The notes beneath the pieces are model-generated. The model searched no databases. It was given only the letters and a program-made list of their open reading frames with translations, and was not told where the DNA came from. Source: Fimbriimonadales bacterium (GTDB taxonomy: Bacteria > Armatimonadota > Fimbriimonadia > Fimbriimonadales > ATM1). From it: a stretch of 64,000 bases of DNA. This document shows positions 15,696-25,292 of this stretch, one piece after another. A program made the translations under genes and the position numbers. The stretch spans positions 1 through 64,000 of the forward strand of contig JAHCHL010000013.1 in the NCBI GenBank assembly GCA_026129745.1, in the 5' to 3' direction. Positions within the stretch are counted from its first letter, which is position 1. Every line of letters begins with the position of its first letter.

Positions 15696-16661
15696 ATGAA
15701 ACGGCTACTTATGCTTGGTTTGGCTCTCTTGGCAATGCCCCTCACGAGCTCCATTGGCATAGGGCCAGAAAAGACCGACGTTCACGGAGTTGGCTGGTTC
15801 GACTCCTTTGACGACGCGAGGATCGAGGCAAGAAGGACAGGCAAACCAATCCTATTCCTGAGCATGTTCGGATCTCTTGGAGAAGAGATGCCCTGTGCCA
15901 ATGCGCGAACTTTGCGAGCGACACTATTCCGTGACCCCAGGTTTTTGGAGCTTGTTAAGTCTGATGTGATTCCGGCTTGGGAAATGGTCCGTGCTGTCCC
16001 GAAAGTCACGATCGACCTCGGCGAGGGAGAGAAGATCGTCCGGACAGTTAGAGGAAACGCGGTTCTCTACTTATGCAATCCTGATGGCACGGTCGTGGAT
16101 GCCTATCCTGGGGTCTATACGGCTGATGACTTCCTGCCAATGGTTCGCGAGTCGATTGCCGAATTGATCGGCGAAGACTTTGAAGCAGTCCGTGAATATC
16201 ACAAAGCCCGGGGCCGAATACCGGAACCAACTCGAATTACTATGGGCAAAATGATGCTCGAGTCTCCAACCCTCGAACTGATTGGCGCACCAGCAACAAC
16301 AGGAGCCAACGAATCGGTCGCTACAAACGACCCCGATCGACAGCGATTCATAGCGGCAGCTATGAGGTTGAGCGATGCCAGCCTCACGCCCCGCACCGTT
16401 CCTGAAGCCTTGGCGTTAGCGGCAGGACCTTCCTCGGCGATAGGCGATGCAACGGAGGTCGCCGCTGAGATTCTTCGCCGCGATTCGGAGCTAAATATGA
16501 CTCGGACAAGGCCTGTCGTCCACCTGTTCTTCGCCTCGGAAAAGAGGTTGCCCACACCAATGGAAGCCAGAGACGCAATTCTTGAGACCATCCTCAAGAT
16601 TCCCTACAAGGATCCATACTTCGGACTCAGGGATGTCCTTTTGCCCGGCACGCCACGCTGA
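15696..16661 (+). CDS. Secreted thioredoxin-fold protein without CxxC
   Basis: ATG 15696 has GAGGAG nine bases upstream and gives 321 residues with a signal peptide (MKRLLMLGLALLAMPLTSSIG). Residues ~30-150 resemble a thioredoxin-like domain: GWFDSFDDARIEARRTGKPI, LFLSMFG, then a single Cys in EMPCANARTL where family members have CxxC, and GNAVLYLCNPDGTVVDAYPG. The remaining half is helical with no recognised domain. The missing second active-site Cys argues against oxidoreductase activity. It follows the small zinc-motif lipoprotein gene by 60 bases. Confidence 0.7.
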   Translation: MKRLLMLGLALLAMPLTSSIGIGPEKTDVHGVGWFDSFDDARIEARRTGKPILFLSMFGSLGEEMPCANARTLRATLFRDPRFLELVKSDVIPAWEMVRAVPKVTIDLGEGEKIVRTVRGNAVLYLCNPDGTVVDAYPGVYTADDFLPMVRESIAELIGEDFEAVREYHKARGRIPEPTRITMGKMMLESPTLELIGAPATTGANESVATNDPDRQRFIAAAMRLSDASLTPRTVPEALALAAGPSSAIGDATEVAAEILRRDSELNMTRTRPVVHLFFASEKRLPTPMEARDAILETILKIPYKDPYFGLRDVLLPGTPR

Positions 16662-16780
16662 ATGATGTCCATCCATCCCGCCGGGAAGCACAGCTTGCCG
16701 CACCGTGCCCTACCGCCTTTCTTGACGAGTGTAGTCAAGCGATGTGAACAACGGCACACGCTGTATGCCACGATAGCGCC

Positions 16781-17863
16781 GTGGGCAACAGTTTCGGTCA
16801 AGTATTCCGGATAACGACGTGGGGCGAATCGCACGGTGGCGGCGTCGGGGTCGTCGTGGATGGTTGCCCGCCGATGCTCCAACTCTCGGAGTCCGACATT
16901 CAACCGGACTTGGACAGAAGGCGGCCTGGACAAAGCGGAATCACGACCCAGCGGAAGGAGTCCGACACAGTACGGATCTTGAGCGGCGTTTTCGATGGCG
17001 TCACGCTCGGGACGCCTATTTCCATGATGGTGTTCAACGAAGATGCAAGGCCCGAAGCTTATGAAGAGATGAAGCTGAAGTATCGACCGAGCCACGCCGA
17101 TTACACCTATGACGCAAAGTACGGTATCCGCAATTGGCAGGGCGGTGGCAGGAGCAGTGCGAGGGAAACTGTCGGAAGAGTTGCCGCAGGAGCCGTGGCG
17201 AGGAAGTTGTTGAAGGATCGCTACGGAGTCGAGTGTGTTGCTTGGGTATCGAAGGTTGGAAAGATTATCGCGAATTGCGATATTGAGAAGGTTACAGCGA
17301 GCGAGGTCGAAGCGACCCCAATAAGGTGTCCCGATGAAACGGTTGCGGCGCAAATGATTGCCGATATTGAGAGGGCACGAAAGGAAGGTAATTCATTAGG
17401 CGGTGTTGTCACTTGTGCTATTCGTGGATGCTTGCCCGGATGGGGCGATCCCGTATTCGACAAACTTGAGGCGGATCTTGCGAAGGCAATGTTGTCGCTT
17501 CCTGCAAGCAAAGGATTTGAAATTGGTTCTGGATTCGCCGGTACTGACTTAACAGGACTTGAGCACAATGACGAGTACTACGTCGGCGATGAAGGATCCG
17601 TTCGAACTCGAACCAATCGGAGTGGAGGCGTTCAGGGAGGCATCAGCAACGGAGAGACGATTTACTTCAACGTCGCATTCAAGCCGACCGCCACCGTCAT
17701 GCGTGAGCAAAACACAGTCACCAACGAGCCAAAGGACACTACATTAACTGGCCGAGGAAGACACGATCCCTGCGTTCTTCCACGTGCCGTACCGATGGTC
17801 GAGGCAATGGCCTTGCTTGTAATTGCGGACGCCGCGCTTCGTCAACGGACGGTCAAGGACTAA
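16781..17863 (+). CDS. aroC: Chorismate synthase
   Basis: A cytoplasmic FMNH2-dependent enzyme of 360 residues that converts EPSP to chorismate, the last shikimate step. Signatures: [18 protein letters not shown] at the start, [53 protein letters not shown] and [20 protein letters not shown] near the C-terminus. Length is standard. The start is GTG 16781 directly before the conserved GNSFGQVF. It is convergent with the histidine kinase gene, overlapping its stop by 4 bases, so no terminator separates them. It appears to be transcribed alone. Confidence 0.96.
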   Translation: MGNSFGQVFRITTWGESHGGGVGVVVDGCPPMLQLSESDIQPDLDRRRPGQSGITTQRKESDTVRILSGVFDGVTLGTPISMMVFNEDARPEAYEEMKLKYRPSHADYTYDAKYGIRNWQGGGRSSARETVGRVAAGAVARKLLKDRYGVECVAWVSKVGKIIANCDIEKVTASEVEATPIRCPDETVAAQMIADIERARKEGNSLGGVVTCAIRGCLPGWGDPVFDKLEADLAKAMLSLPASKGFEIGSGFAGTDLTGLEHNDEYYVGDEGSVRTRTNRSGGVQGGISNGETIYFNVAFKPTATVMREQNTVTNEPKDTTLTGRGRHDPCVLPRAVPMVEAMALLVIADAALRQRTVKD

Positions 17864-19566
17864 CCTTGATCGGTTTCGTCTCTTGGCAAAACGATATGCG
17901 CAACAACCCAGCCAAACTTGTTGGTCATTGTGAAGCGTCCGCCAATCGCTTTGGCGAGGGAGTCAACGATCCGAAGGCCCAAGTGCGCGTGCGACTCGAT
18001 ATTAAACTTCTCCGGCAACAAATTGCCTGAATTGGCCACCCAAATGAACAGTGTTGTCTCTTTTAGAGCAATTGTGACGTCGACCCGGCCTGAGACTTCA
18101 CTCGCGAAGCCGTGTTCAACAGCATTCTGAATCAACTCATTCAAAATCAGCGCCGTTTGAGTTGCTTGGTTCATCCCGATCGGGAAATCATCACCGAACA
18201 CTTCAATCCTCAAGGGACGATTCGGATGGAGCAGCGCTTGCTGTTGGTGCCCTGCCAAGGTTTCTGCCACTGTCTTGATGCCAACGCGATCAAGGTCTTC
18301 CCGTGACAAGAGATCGTGAACACTTGCAATTGCGGAAACTCTGTTGACGGTGTCGCTGACCACTTCCTCAACCGACTTCTCGCCTACGTCATTTAGCTGG
18401 AGCCGCAATAGGCTGACGACTTGCTGCAGGCTGTTCTTCACTCTGTGATGCATTTCCTGCATGAGGGTCGTCCGCACTTGTAACTTGGCATGCTCGATTG
18501 CAATTGCTGCTTGCTTAGCAAGTGCTTCAAGGGCCTGAATCTCGACGCGCGAAAAGGTGTGGACATCTTCCGTGTAGCAAGTCATTACCCCGATTGCCTT
18601 GTCGCGGATCAGCAATGGCACACAAGCCATAGACCTTAATCCTTGTTCTTCAGCCATGTCTGCACCGATATAATCTGGCGAAGCAAGAACATCATCACTG
18701 GTCAAGGTTCTTTTCTCCACAACTGCTCTGCCTGCAAAGCTCTCACCTACTTGGATGCTTCGTTTCTTTCGATATGCGTAATGCGTCGATTGCGTCGCAC
18801 GGAGGATTAGTTCTCCTCTGACTTCATCGAGCAACCGAACTGTTACAACTTTGTAGTTGAGCCTTTCGGCTGTAAATGAGACCAGGAGTTGTAAAATTTC
18901 TTCGAGATACGGACTTCCTGAAATTAGCTCGGTGACTTCCGTTACGGCTCGGTATCGTTCCGCACGCGTTTCAAGAATCGCTTCCCTGGATCGCTGATGG
19001 ATAGCTCTTGCGACTAGTTCAGCAATTCGTGCTAACACATCAGCTTCTCGTGCAGCGTATCCATACTGCCTTCGTGTACGGATGTTTACGACTCCGACAA
19101 GCTCGCCTCTGGCGATCAATGGTACGCAAAGCAGACTTTGAAAAGATCTTTCTTCAAGCCCTGGATAGTCAAGAAAGCGAGCGTCTTCCCACGGTTGCCT
19201 TCGAATCGCAACGGCACGACGGTGCCTAGCAGCCCACCCGGTCAGTCCCTGCCCTAGCTTTATGGACACCCTTCCAACCTTTTCAGGTTCGTAGGTGTCA
19301 GCTTCTAATACTAGCGTTTCGCCATCAGGTTGAAGCATCAGAAATTGAGCGGCATCGGTTCGCGTTACTTGTCGAACGATCTCGGCAATCTCGCCAAGTG
19401 CTGCAGCCCCCGGCTCACTATTTGCGAGTACACGACCAATTCGTTCAAGCGCTTCTACCGTGTCGGCTTCTTGACGTAGCTCGGCTCTGAGACTATGAAG
19501 CGTATCGTCCTTCGCTCGTCCAGACTTATCTCGAGTAGGCCACGGGCGCCTGAATGCTTTTCCCAT
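17860..19566 (-). CDS. GAF-GAF sensor histidine kinase (HisKA_2/HWE type)
   Basis: A 568-residue soluble kinase. The first GAF domain spans ~35-190 ([20 protein letters not shown]), the second ~205-360 ([20 protein letters not shown]). A coiled linker leads to the HisKA_2 phosphoacceptor box [19 protein letters not shown] near residue 370, then the ATPase with N-box [15 protein letters not shown] and a C-terminal [15 protein letters not shown]. There is no receiver and no membrane segment. HWE/HisKA_2 kinases often signal to single-domain response regulators; none is adjacent. It lies 31 bases downstream of feoB on the same strand, so it may be co-transcribed with the iron importer. Confidence 0.9.
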   Translation of the reverse strand: MGKAFRRPWPTRDKSGRAKDDTLHSLRAELRQEADTVEALERIGRVLANSEPGAAALGEIAEIVRQVTRTDAAQFLMLQPDGETLVLEADTYEPEKVGRVSIKLGQGLTGWAARHRRAVAIRRQPWEDARFLDYPGLEERSFQSLLCVPLIARGELVGVVNIRTRRQYGYAAREADVLARIAELVARAIHQRSREAILETRAERYRAVTEVTELISGSPYLEEILQLLVSFTAERLNYKVVTVRLLDEVRGELILRATQSTHYAYRKKRSIQVGESFAGRAVVEKRTLTSDDVLASPDYIGADMAEEQGLRSMACVPLLIRDKAIGVMTCYTEDVHTFSRVEIQALEALAKQAAIAIEHAKLQVRTTLMQEMHHRVKNSLQQVVSLLRLQLNDVGEKSVEEVVSDTVNRVSAIASVHDLLSREDLDRVGIKTVAETLAGHQQQALLHPNRPLRIEVFGDDFPIGMNQATQTALILNELIQNAVEHGFASEVSGRVDVTIALKETTLFIWVANSGNLLPEKFNIESHAHLGLRIVDSLAKAIGGRFTMTNKFGWVVAHIVLPRDETDQG

Positions 19567-19597
19567 TACCTTTTCACAGGAATCATGACACTTAATG

Positions 19598-21718
19598 TTA
19601 GAAAAGCCTGCTTAGTTGATGGATTGCCACAGCAGCGACGTAGGCTAACGCAGTCATGTAAGTGAACATGAAGAGTGGCCACTTCCACGAGCCGGTTTCT
19701 CGCCTTACTGTCGCAAGTGTCGCCATGCATTGCGCACAAAGTGCAAAGAATGCCATCAGTCCGATCGCAGTCCACGGCGTCATAAGGGGCCTTCCATCAG
19801 GCCACTTGGCAGAAACTAGCTGCGAACGAAGTGACTCGGACTCCTCATCTGCATCGGAACCGACTGTGAAGATGATGCCTAAAGTCGGCACAACGACCTC
19901 CCTGGCCGGAAACGCGGCAAGAATTCCGGTCGATATCCGCCAATCAAAACCCGCAGGCACAAAGACTGGCTCAATGAACTTGCCGAACCGCCCCAAGTAT
20001 GAATTTTCGGTCTGTCGTTCCAGTATGAAATTCTCTTCCGAAATGGACTGCTTAACATCCTCGGACAGTGATGCATAGGCTGAGCGATAAGCAACTTCGT
20101 CGGCATCAGACCTTGGGAAGTAAAGCAGTGCCCAAACGACCATTGACATGAAGAGAATAATCGTTCCGGCAATTTTCAGGAAGACTTTTGCCCTGTTTAG
20201 CAAAGTCAAAGCAACGTCCTTCCATTTCGGCCATTGATAGGGCGGCATCTCCAGTACAAACGGCAACCGCTTTCCTTTGATCACTCGTCGATTTAGGATC
20301 AGTACGACGGGAATAGCGACAATCAGGCCCATAAAGTGCATGGCAAACAATGTGAAACCTGCCCAAGCCGGTCCGAATCGCGGCTCAATAAATGCGCCAA
20401 TCAGCAAGAGATAGACAGGTAATCGCGCTGAGCAGGACATGAGTGGAGCAACAAGGATCGTCGCTAATCTGCTCCTCTGATCTGGCATGACGCGAGCAGC
20501 CATGATCCCCGGAATCGCGCATGCGAAACTGGACAGCAACGGAATGAAGGCTCTACCATTCAAACCACACCAACCCAGCGATCTGTCCATCAAGAATGCG
20601 GCGCGCGCTAAGTAACCGCTTCCCTCTAAGACTGAAATGAAAAAAAAGAGAATGAGAATTTGTGGCAGGAAGACGACCACGGAGCCGACTCCTGTGATTA
20701 GTCCATCGGTCAGAAAGGATGCAAGGATTTCATTGGACTCGACCATGGGCCCGACCCACGTGCTGAGCGCGGCAAATCCCCCCTCGATCCAATCCATGAT
20801 CGGCGCTGCAAGCGTGTAAATGGATTGGAACATAACATACATGACCGCAACAAAGATCGCTAACCCAAACACCCGATGCGTTACGATCCTATCGAGGGCA
20901 TCGCTTCGTCTCTTGATACGATGGGCTTCGCTGACTCGAACGACCTCTTGTGTGATGCTTTCGGCCCACTTGTATCTGTCTCTCGGTTCGATCTGATTCG
21001 AGCGAATTCTTGTTAGCAGATCCTGAATCTCAGGAAACGGTTCAGCATCAGATAGCAACTTCTCTGGCCGATGTGCAACTTCACTTTCCAACTGCTCCGT
21101 CGAATAATCGTATCCCGCTCTTGCAAAGCTGTCTCTAAGATCCGACAGAAGCTTCGTGCGAATGGCACTTGCTGTCGGTCGCTCCAGCAATGCGTGGGAA
21201 ACAGCATCTTTCAACTGGGCCACTCCTTCACCCTTGTGTCCAACAATACGGATTACTGGCACGCCAAGAAGTCGGCTCAGATGTGCATCATCGATCTCGA
21301 CACCTTTGTCCTTCGCAACATCCGTCATCGTCATCGCGCAGACAATCGGCAATCCTAACTCTGCCAATTGACTAAAGAGAAAGAGATTTCGCTCAAGATT
21401 GTTCCCGTCCATAACGCAGATCAATAGATCCGGCTTCGACTCTTGGGTGCCAGTACCTGCCAATACGTCCCTTGCGACTTGCTCGTCTTCTGAGACAACG
21501 TCGAGACTGTAGAGTCCTGGTACATCGATTAAATGGTATCGCTTTCCACCTTGAGTGAATGCCCCTTCAACCTTCTCGACCGTGACTCCAGGATAGTTCC
21601 CGACTTTCTGGAACGAACCGGTCAACGCGTTGAAGACAGTAGTCTTGCCTGCATTTGGGTTTCCTACTAAGGCAACTCTCGCAATTTGAGCGCCTGTTGG
21701 GCTTTCGAGTTTTGGCAC
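19598..21718 (-). CDS. feoB: Ferrous iron transporter B
   Basis: An inner-membrane Fe(II) transporter of 706 residues with an N-terminal G domain: P-loop VGNPNAGKTTVFNALTG, then the switch region NYPGVTVEKVEG and G3 motif DVPGLYSL. A helical insertion domain follows, then about ten membrane segments including the gate motifs FACAIPGIMAARVM and RVIKGKRLPFVLEMPPYQWP, and AAFPAREVVVPTLGIIF near the C-terminus. Length and motif order are normal for FeoB. The feoA start lies 11 bases upstream of this ORF on the same strand. Iron regulation is suggested by the palindrome ahead of feoA. Confidence 0.96.
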   Translation of the reverse strand: MPKLESPTGAQIARVALVGNPNAGKTTVFNALTGSFQKVGNYPGVTVEKVEGAFTQGGKRYHLIDVPGLYSLDVVSEDEQVARDVLAGTGTQESKPDLLICVMDGNNLERNLFLFSQLAELGLPIVCAMTMTDVAKDKGVEIDDAHLSRLLGVPVIRIVGHKGEGVAQLKDAVSHALLERPTASAIRTKLLSDLRDSFARAGYDYSTEQLESEVAHRPEKLLSDAEPFPEIQDLLTRIRSNQIEPRDRYKWAESITQEVVRVSEAHRIKRRSDALDRIVTHRVFGLAIFVAVMYVMFQSIYTLAAPIMDWIEGGFAALSTWVGPMVESNEILASFLTDGLITGVGSVVVFLPQILILFFFISVLEGSGYLARAAFLMDRSLGWCGLNGRAFIPLLSSFACAIPGIMAARVMPDQRSRLATILVAPLMSCSARLPVYLLLIGAFIEPRFGPAWAGFTLFAMHFMGLIVAIPVVLILNRRVIKGKRLPFVLEMPPYQWPKWKDVALTLLNRAKVFLKIAGTIILFMSMVVWALLYFPRSDADEVAYRSAYASLSEDVKQSISEENFILERQTENSYLGRFGKFIEPVFVPAGFDWRISTGILAAFPAREVVVPTLGIIFTVGSDADEESESLRSQLVSAKWPDGRPLMTPWTAIGLMAFFALCAQCMATLATVRRETGSWKWPLFMFTYMTALAYVAAVAIHQLSRLF

Positions 21719-21729
21719 TGCGCCTGGCC

Positions 21730-21975
21730 TCAGCTAATTACCACGATTAGGAGACCGTCGGCCTCCTTGCGTCGCAGGCAGAGACGATAACCCCTTAAGG
21801 AGATTTCGATAGGGTCACCAAGAGGAGCGACCTTTACAACCTCAAACTCAGTTCCTTCGGTCAGGCCCATTTCGGCAAGTCTTCTCAGTTCTGGCTGGTC
21901 TTTGGTGTATGAAGCTACTCTTGCCCGCATGCCCACGCGGACGTCTGAGAACGGAATTGTAGCAGTCGTGGACAT
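21730..21975 (-). CDS. feoA: FeoA family protein
   Basis: An 81-residue SH3-like protein that assists FeoB in Fe(II) uptake. ATG 21975 gives MSTTATIPFSDVRVG. The conserved core LRRLAEMGLTEGTEFEVVKV and APLGDPIEISLRGYRLCLRR match FeoA. An open frame extends further upstream (to 22167) but its sequence is not FeoA-like and is probably untranslated. A 16-bp palindrome sits 34 bases upstream. It forms an operon with feoB. Confidence 0.93.
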   Translation of the reverse strand: MSTTATIPFSDVRVGMRARVASYTKDQPELRRLAEMGLTEGTEFEVVKVAPLGDPIEISLRGYRLCLRRKEADGLLIVVIS

Positions 21976-22009
21976 CAATTTGGACTCGTAAGATACCTCA
22001 AACTGAATT

Positions 22010-22025
22010 TTTTGATGCATCAAAA
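22010..22025 (-). promoter_or_regulatory. 16-bp perfect palindrome upstream of feoAB, candidate metal-repressor operator
   Basis: TTTTGATGCATCAAAA is a perfect inverted repeat 34 bases before the feoA start in the feoA-protease intergenic region. On the minus strand its TTGATG half could overlap a -35 element, and a TATCTT lies about 22 bases further downstream. A Fur/DtxR/MntR-type repressor is the natural candidate because of the gene it fronts, but no such regulator is encoded here and the sequence is not a canonical Fur or DtxR box. Confidence 0.5.
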
Positions 22026-22161
22026 CCCCGCTGCGATCTACTCGTAGGAGGTTGGGTCTGGATCCATCCCAGAAATCTGGGTTCGTATTCGCCTCGGTGT
22101 GGTGTAAGCTATTATGCAGGTAGCCACGCCGAAGTAGGCTGCGTGGCACATGGAGAGAGGA

Positions 22162-23610
22162 ATGCAACAGAGACAGAAAGTGACGACTTTAGGCCTGGCG
22201 GCTCTTGGAGCGCTCGTGGCAGGATGCAATTCGGCGCCCCCGACGCCGTCAACGATGGATGCAACCATGATTGCCGACATGGCAAAGCCGGCGACGGTTG
22301 TCATTCAGACCACCTACAATGCCCAACTGTCGGTTCCTTCGGTTGGATACAACGAAGCTAACCTTCAGCAACTGAGCTACCAAGTTCAAATGGCACTGTC
22401 GCAAGGAGCGGACCCGAACCAAGTTCTGGACGCAGTTATCAATGAGCTACTGTCCAACCTCGAGTCGTATTTGGTGCCTACGCAGCCCTTCCAGAGCGTT
22501 AATGCCCAAATCGATGGCGTCGGATCCGGCTTCTTTGTTACTGAGGATGGATATGTGGTTACCAATGCTCACGTTGTTACCGATGATCCCAACCAGCTGA
22601 ATGTTGCCCTTGCAGAGAATGCCTTAGCGCAACTTATTGAACAGGACGTGAAGGACTTCACGCAAGAGCTTGGGGGAAGAGTGACGGAGCAGCAAATAGA
22701 AATGCTCAAGCAGGCAGCCGTCAATTTCTATGTTAAGTACATGCAAATTGGCCCTATTAGTCGATCCGTGGCAGTCCATCTTGGTGCCAACGTGCCAGGG
22801 GTCGCTTCTATGACGAAGCCGGTCCAGGCTGAGGTCTTGCAAAACGCCCTTGGCGAGCCGATTCCTGGAAAGGACGTCGCGATTCTGAAGGTCGCGGGCC
22901 AAGATTTCGTTACGCTCGACATTGGAGACGATACAAGTCTCAGTGTGGGGGATGAAATCTTCCCTTACGGTTATCCAGCAGACGCAACGTTCTTCCCCGC
23001 TTTTGACCCTTCGAGCATCAATGAAGCATCGTTCACAAGAGGAATGGTCAGCTCAAGGAAGCAAATGCAGGGTGGCTGGGAAGTCATTCAGACTGACGCA
23101 GCAATTCGCGGTGGCAATAGCGGCGGTCCAGTATTCGATAAGAGTGGCAAGGTGATCGGCCTGTCAACGTTCGGCCTTAGAGATATGCAAACCGGTGCAA
23201 TGGCACAGGGCGCAAACTTCGTTGTGCCAATGACCGTCGTAAAGGAATTTCTCCAAAGAGCAAATGTCACGCCGAAGCACGGAAAGACCACGGAGCTTTG
23301 GCAGGAAGCGGTCTTGCTTCGAAGCGCCGATCGGCATTCAGAGGCGGTCGAACGGTTGAAGAAAATAGAAACACTCAAGCCCGGCATGCCAGCCGTCCAA
23401 GCAAGGCTTCAGCAGTCGCAAAAGGCCATCGTTGACGGAAAGGACAAGAGTGGATCGCCAATCATGATGATTGTTCTTGTCGCAGTGGGAGTTGTAGTCG
23501 TGCTGGGAATCGTGTTGATGATGTTGAAGGCTAAAGGTGGCAAGTCAATTCCCGGTGGTGGTCCGCCACCACAAGTGCCTGGAGGACAGAATCCCCGGTT
23601 GCCGGGCTAG
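22162..23610 (+). CDS. S1C-type trypsin-like serine protease, lipoprotein with C-terminal membrane helix
   Basis: A 482-residue protein. ATG 22162 has GGAG six bases upstream; ATG 22150 is an in-frame alternative. The signal ends in lipobox LVAGC. The protease domain shows a catalytic triad of H137 (VVTNAHVV), D238 (GKDVAILKV) and S320 (IRGGNSGGPV), like HtrA/DegP. Between His and Asp lies ~100 residues, much longer than in DegP, including a helical insert. There is no PDZ domain. A TPR-like linker (ELWQEAVLLRSADRHSEAVE) leads to a C-terminal transmembrane helix (IMMIVLVAVGVVVVLGIVLM) and a Gly/Pro tail. It could be anchored at both ends. Confidence 0.88.
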   Translation: MQQRQKVTTLGLAALGALVAGCNSAPPTPSTMDATMIADMAKPATVVIQTTYNAQLSVPSVGYNEANLQQLSYQVQMALSQGADPNQVLDAVINELLSNLESYLVPTQPFQSVNAQIDGVGSGFFVTEDGYVVTNAHVVTDDPNQLNVALAENALAQLIEQDVKDFTQELGGRVTEQQIEMLKQAAVNFYVKYMQIGPISRSVAVHLGANVPGVASMTKPVQAEVLQNALGEPIPGKDVAILKVAGQDFVTLDIGDDTSLSVGDEIFPYGYPADATFFPAFDPSSINEASFTRGMVSSRKQMQGGWEVIQTDAAIRGGNSGGPVFDKSGKVIGLSTFGLRDMQTGAMAQGANFVVPMTVVKEFLQRANVTPKHGKTTELWQEAVLLRSADRHSEAVERLKKIETLKPGMPAVQARLQQSQKAIVDGKDKSGSPIMMIVLVAVGVVVVLGIVLMMLKAKGGKSIPGGGPPPQVPGGQNPRLPG

Positions 23611-23718
23611 GCAAGAGATCTGGTCGAGGTTTCATCGATCGTCTGGATTGACACTTTGGTGGGCTAATTCCAGTTTCCCACTTTTGGTAAGAACAACAAT
23701 GATGCACTCAAAGAGAAG

Positions 23719-25272
23719 ATGAGACAGCAGGACATAGGCCGCAGAATCCACGCAGCGGCGATGGAAGCAGGCTTGACGCTTCGCGAGCTTGCTGCAAGAA
23801 TCGGAGTGTCGCATCCGACAATCTATGCGTACACCTCCGGCGCTTTGGTACCGCCGATCAGCAGACTTCGACAAATTGCTGAAGCACTTGGAAAGCAAGC
23901 CGAGTATTTTGAGGCAAGGTCTGTCGCCCCGTCGGCTTCGTCAATCGACAAAGTTGTCGATGCGCTTCTGACACCGCCTGACAGCAAAAAAGCCTACCAA
24001 GTCGCCATCGATGCCGCAAACAAACACAAAGAGGATGGACGACAAGTGCAACAAGCAATGGCGCTCCACAAAGCTGGCAACGCTTTGCTTTACGATGGAG
24101 CCTATAAGGAAGCTTCAACATGCCTGAGTGAGAGCCTTGAGATCTTCAAGTCGCTCGAGTTACCAGAGAGAGCCGGCGCAGTCGCACAATCGTTAGGTTA
24201 CTGCTTGATCAATCTCGGTCAACTTGACGCTGCGGAAACTTGCTTCTCAATAGCTGCCGAGAACTATGGTGAGTCGGAAAAGTGGAAAGCCAAAGTATCC
24301 ATGGCTGCGTTGGAACACAGGCGAGGAAACTTCCACGAGTCAGAATTACTATTGCAAGCATTGGACGCAACACGGCCGACTTCAGACGTTTCTGGATACA
24401 TTTTGTTCAATAAGGCGAGTCATGCTTTGGATCGCGGGTTTTGGGCTCGATCTCTTGAGCTAAATCGTAAAGCCCTAAACGTTGCAAAAAGGCACCGACT
24501 CACAGATCAAGTTTGTGAGCGCATGGTACAAATAGCTCACGCCTTAGCAAAATCGGCAGATCTTGAGGGTGCTAGTCTGTGGGTAATTCGTGCGCAAGAC
24601 ACATGTGAAGCATTCAACGACCAAGCAAGACTTGCTCTCGCAAATGCCATCTGTGCACGGATTCGTGTTTACTCAGGAAGGATCGATGAAGGCCTTACGC
24701 TTGCCCAGAAAGCCATTGACCTCGGCAGGGCTGGTGGCTACCCAAGGTCCCAACTGGCTGGAATGGAAGTTTTGGCAGAAGCAACACTTTGCTCAAAAGT
24801 TCCAGACCTATCGTTGATCGAACGGGCGCTGGCATTTGCTGAAGAAAACTGCTACCCAGCAAGCATCGCGACGCTTTGTTCTATTCACGCTAGCGCGGCT
24901 TGTCGAGTCGACCCGAAGGCAGCGAAAGAGCTCGCGCAAAAAGCAGTTCAACTACCTTTCTTGTCAGAATTGGGAGAGCAACGAGCTATGGCCCTCTCAT
25001 CCATGGCGAAGGCATTATCCAATCAACCTGTTGAAGCTGCTCGTTGGTCTCGCGAAGCCCTGGCGGTCGCCGCTGAATCCGGTTCACTTTGGTTTATGAT
25101 TCAAGAAAGGAGCCGATTGGCCGATTATTTGAAAAAGTCTGGCGAAACAAGTGAGGCTGTAAGACTCTCGGAAGATTTGGACAAAGATAAGGTCCAAATG
25201 TGCAAACAGATCGTCCATGAAACTTTGGACTCAGATCTCAAGACTTTTCAAGTCCAACTGCCACTGTGCTAG
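23719..25272 (+). CDS. XRE-family HTH regulator with tetratricopeptide repeats
   Basis: A 517-residue protein. Residues 1-65 form a lambda-repressor-type HTH (GLTLRELAARIGVSHPTIYA, then PPISRLRQIAEALG). The rest is a long array of TPR-like helical pairs (ALHKAGNALLYDGAYKEAST, AQSLGYCLINLGQLDAAETC, RALAFAEENCYPASIATLCS). This architecture matches regulators whose TPR part senses a peptide or protein (RNPP-like). No small peptide gene is evident beside it. It is transcribed with the following lipoprotein, which overlaps or abuts its end. Confidence 0.85.
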   Translation: MRQQDIGRRIHAAAMEAGLTLRELAARIGVSHPTIYAYTSGALVPPISRLRQIAEALGKQAEYFEARSVAPSASSIDKVVDALLTPPDSKKAYQVAIDAANKHKEDGRQVQQAMALHKAGNALLYDGAYKEASTCLSESLEIFKSLELPERAGAVAQSLGYCLINLGQLDAAETCFSIAAENYGESEKWKAKVSMAALEHRRGNFHESELLLQALDATRPTSDVSGYILFNKASHALDRGFWARSLELNRKALNVAKRHRLTDQVCERMVQIAHALAKSADLEGASLWVIRAQDTCEAFNDQARLALANAICARIRVYSGRIDEGLTLAQKAIDLGRAGGYPRSQLAGMEVLAEATLCSKVPDLSLIERALAFAEENCYPASIATLCSIHASAACRVDPKAAKELAQKAVQLPFLSELGEQRAMALSSMAKALSNQPVEAARWSREALAVAAESGSLWFMIQERSRLADYLKKSGETSEAVRLSEDLDKDKVQMCKQIVHETLDSDLKTFQVQLPLC

Positions 25273-25292
25273 GGACACATGGAGCATCGAAG

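Noticed and set aside
21976-22167. Longer N-terminus for feoA up to 22167
   Set aside because: The added residues do not match FeoA and the region holds the palindrome and promoter-like elements.
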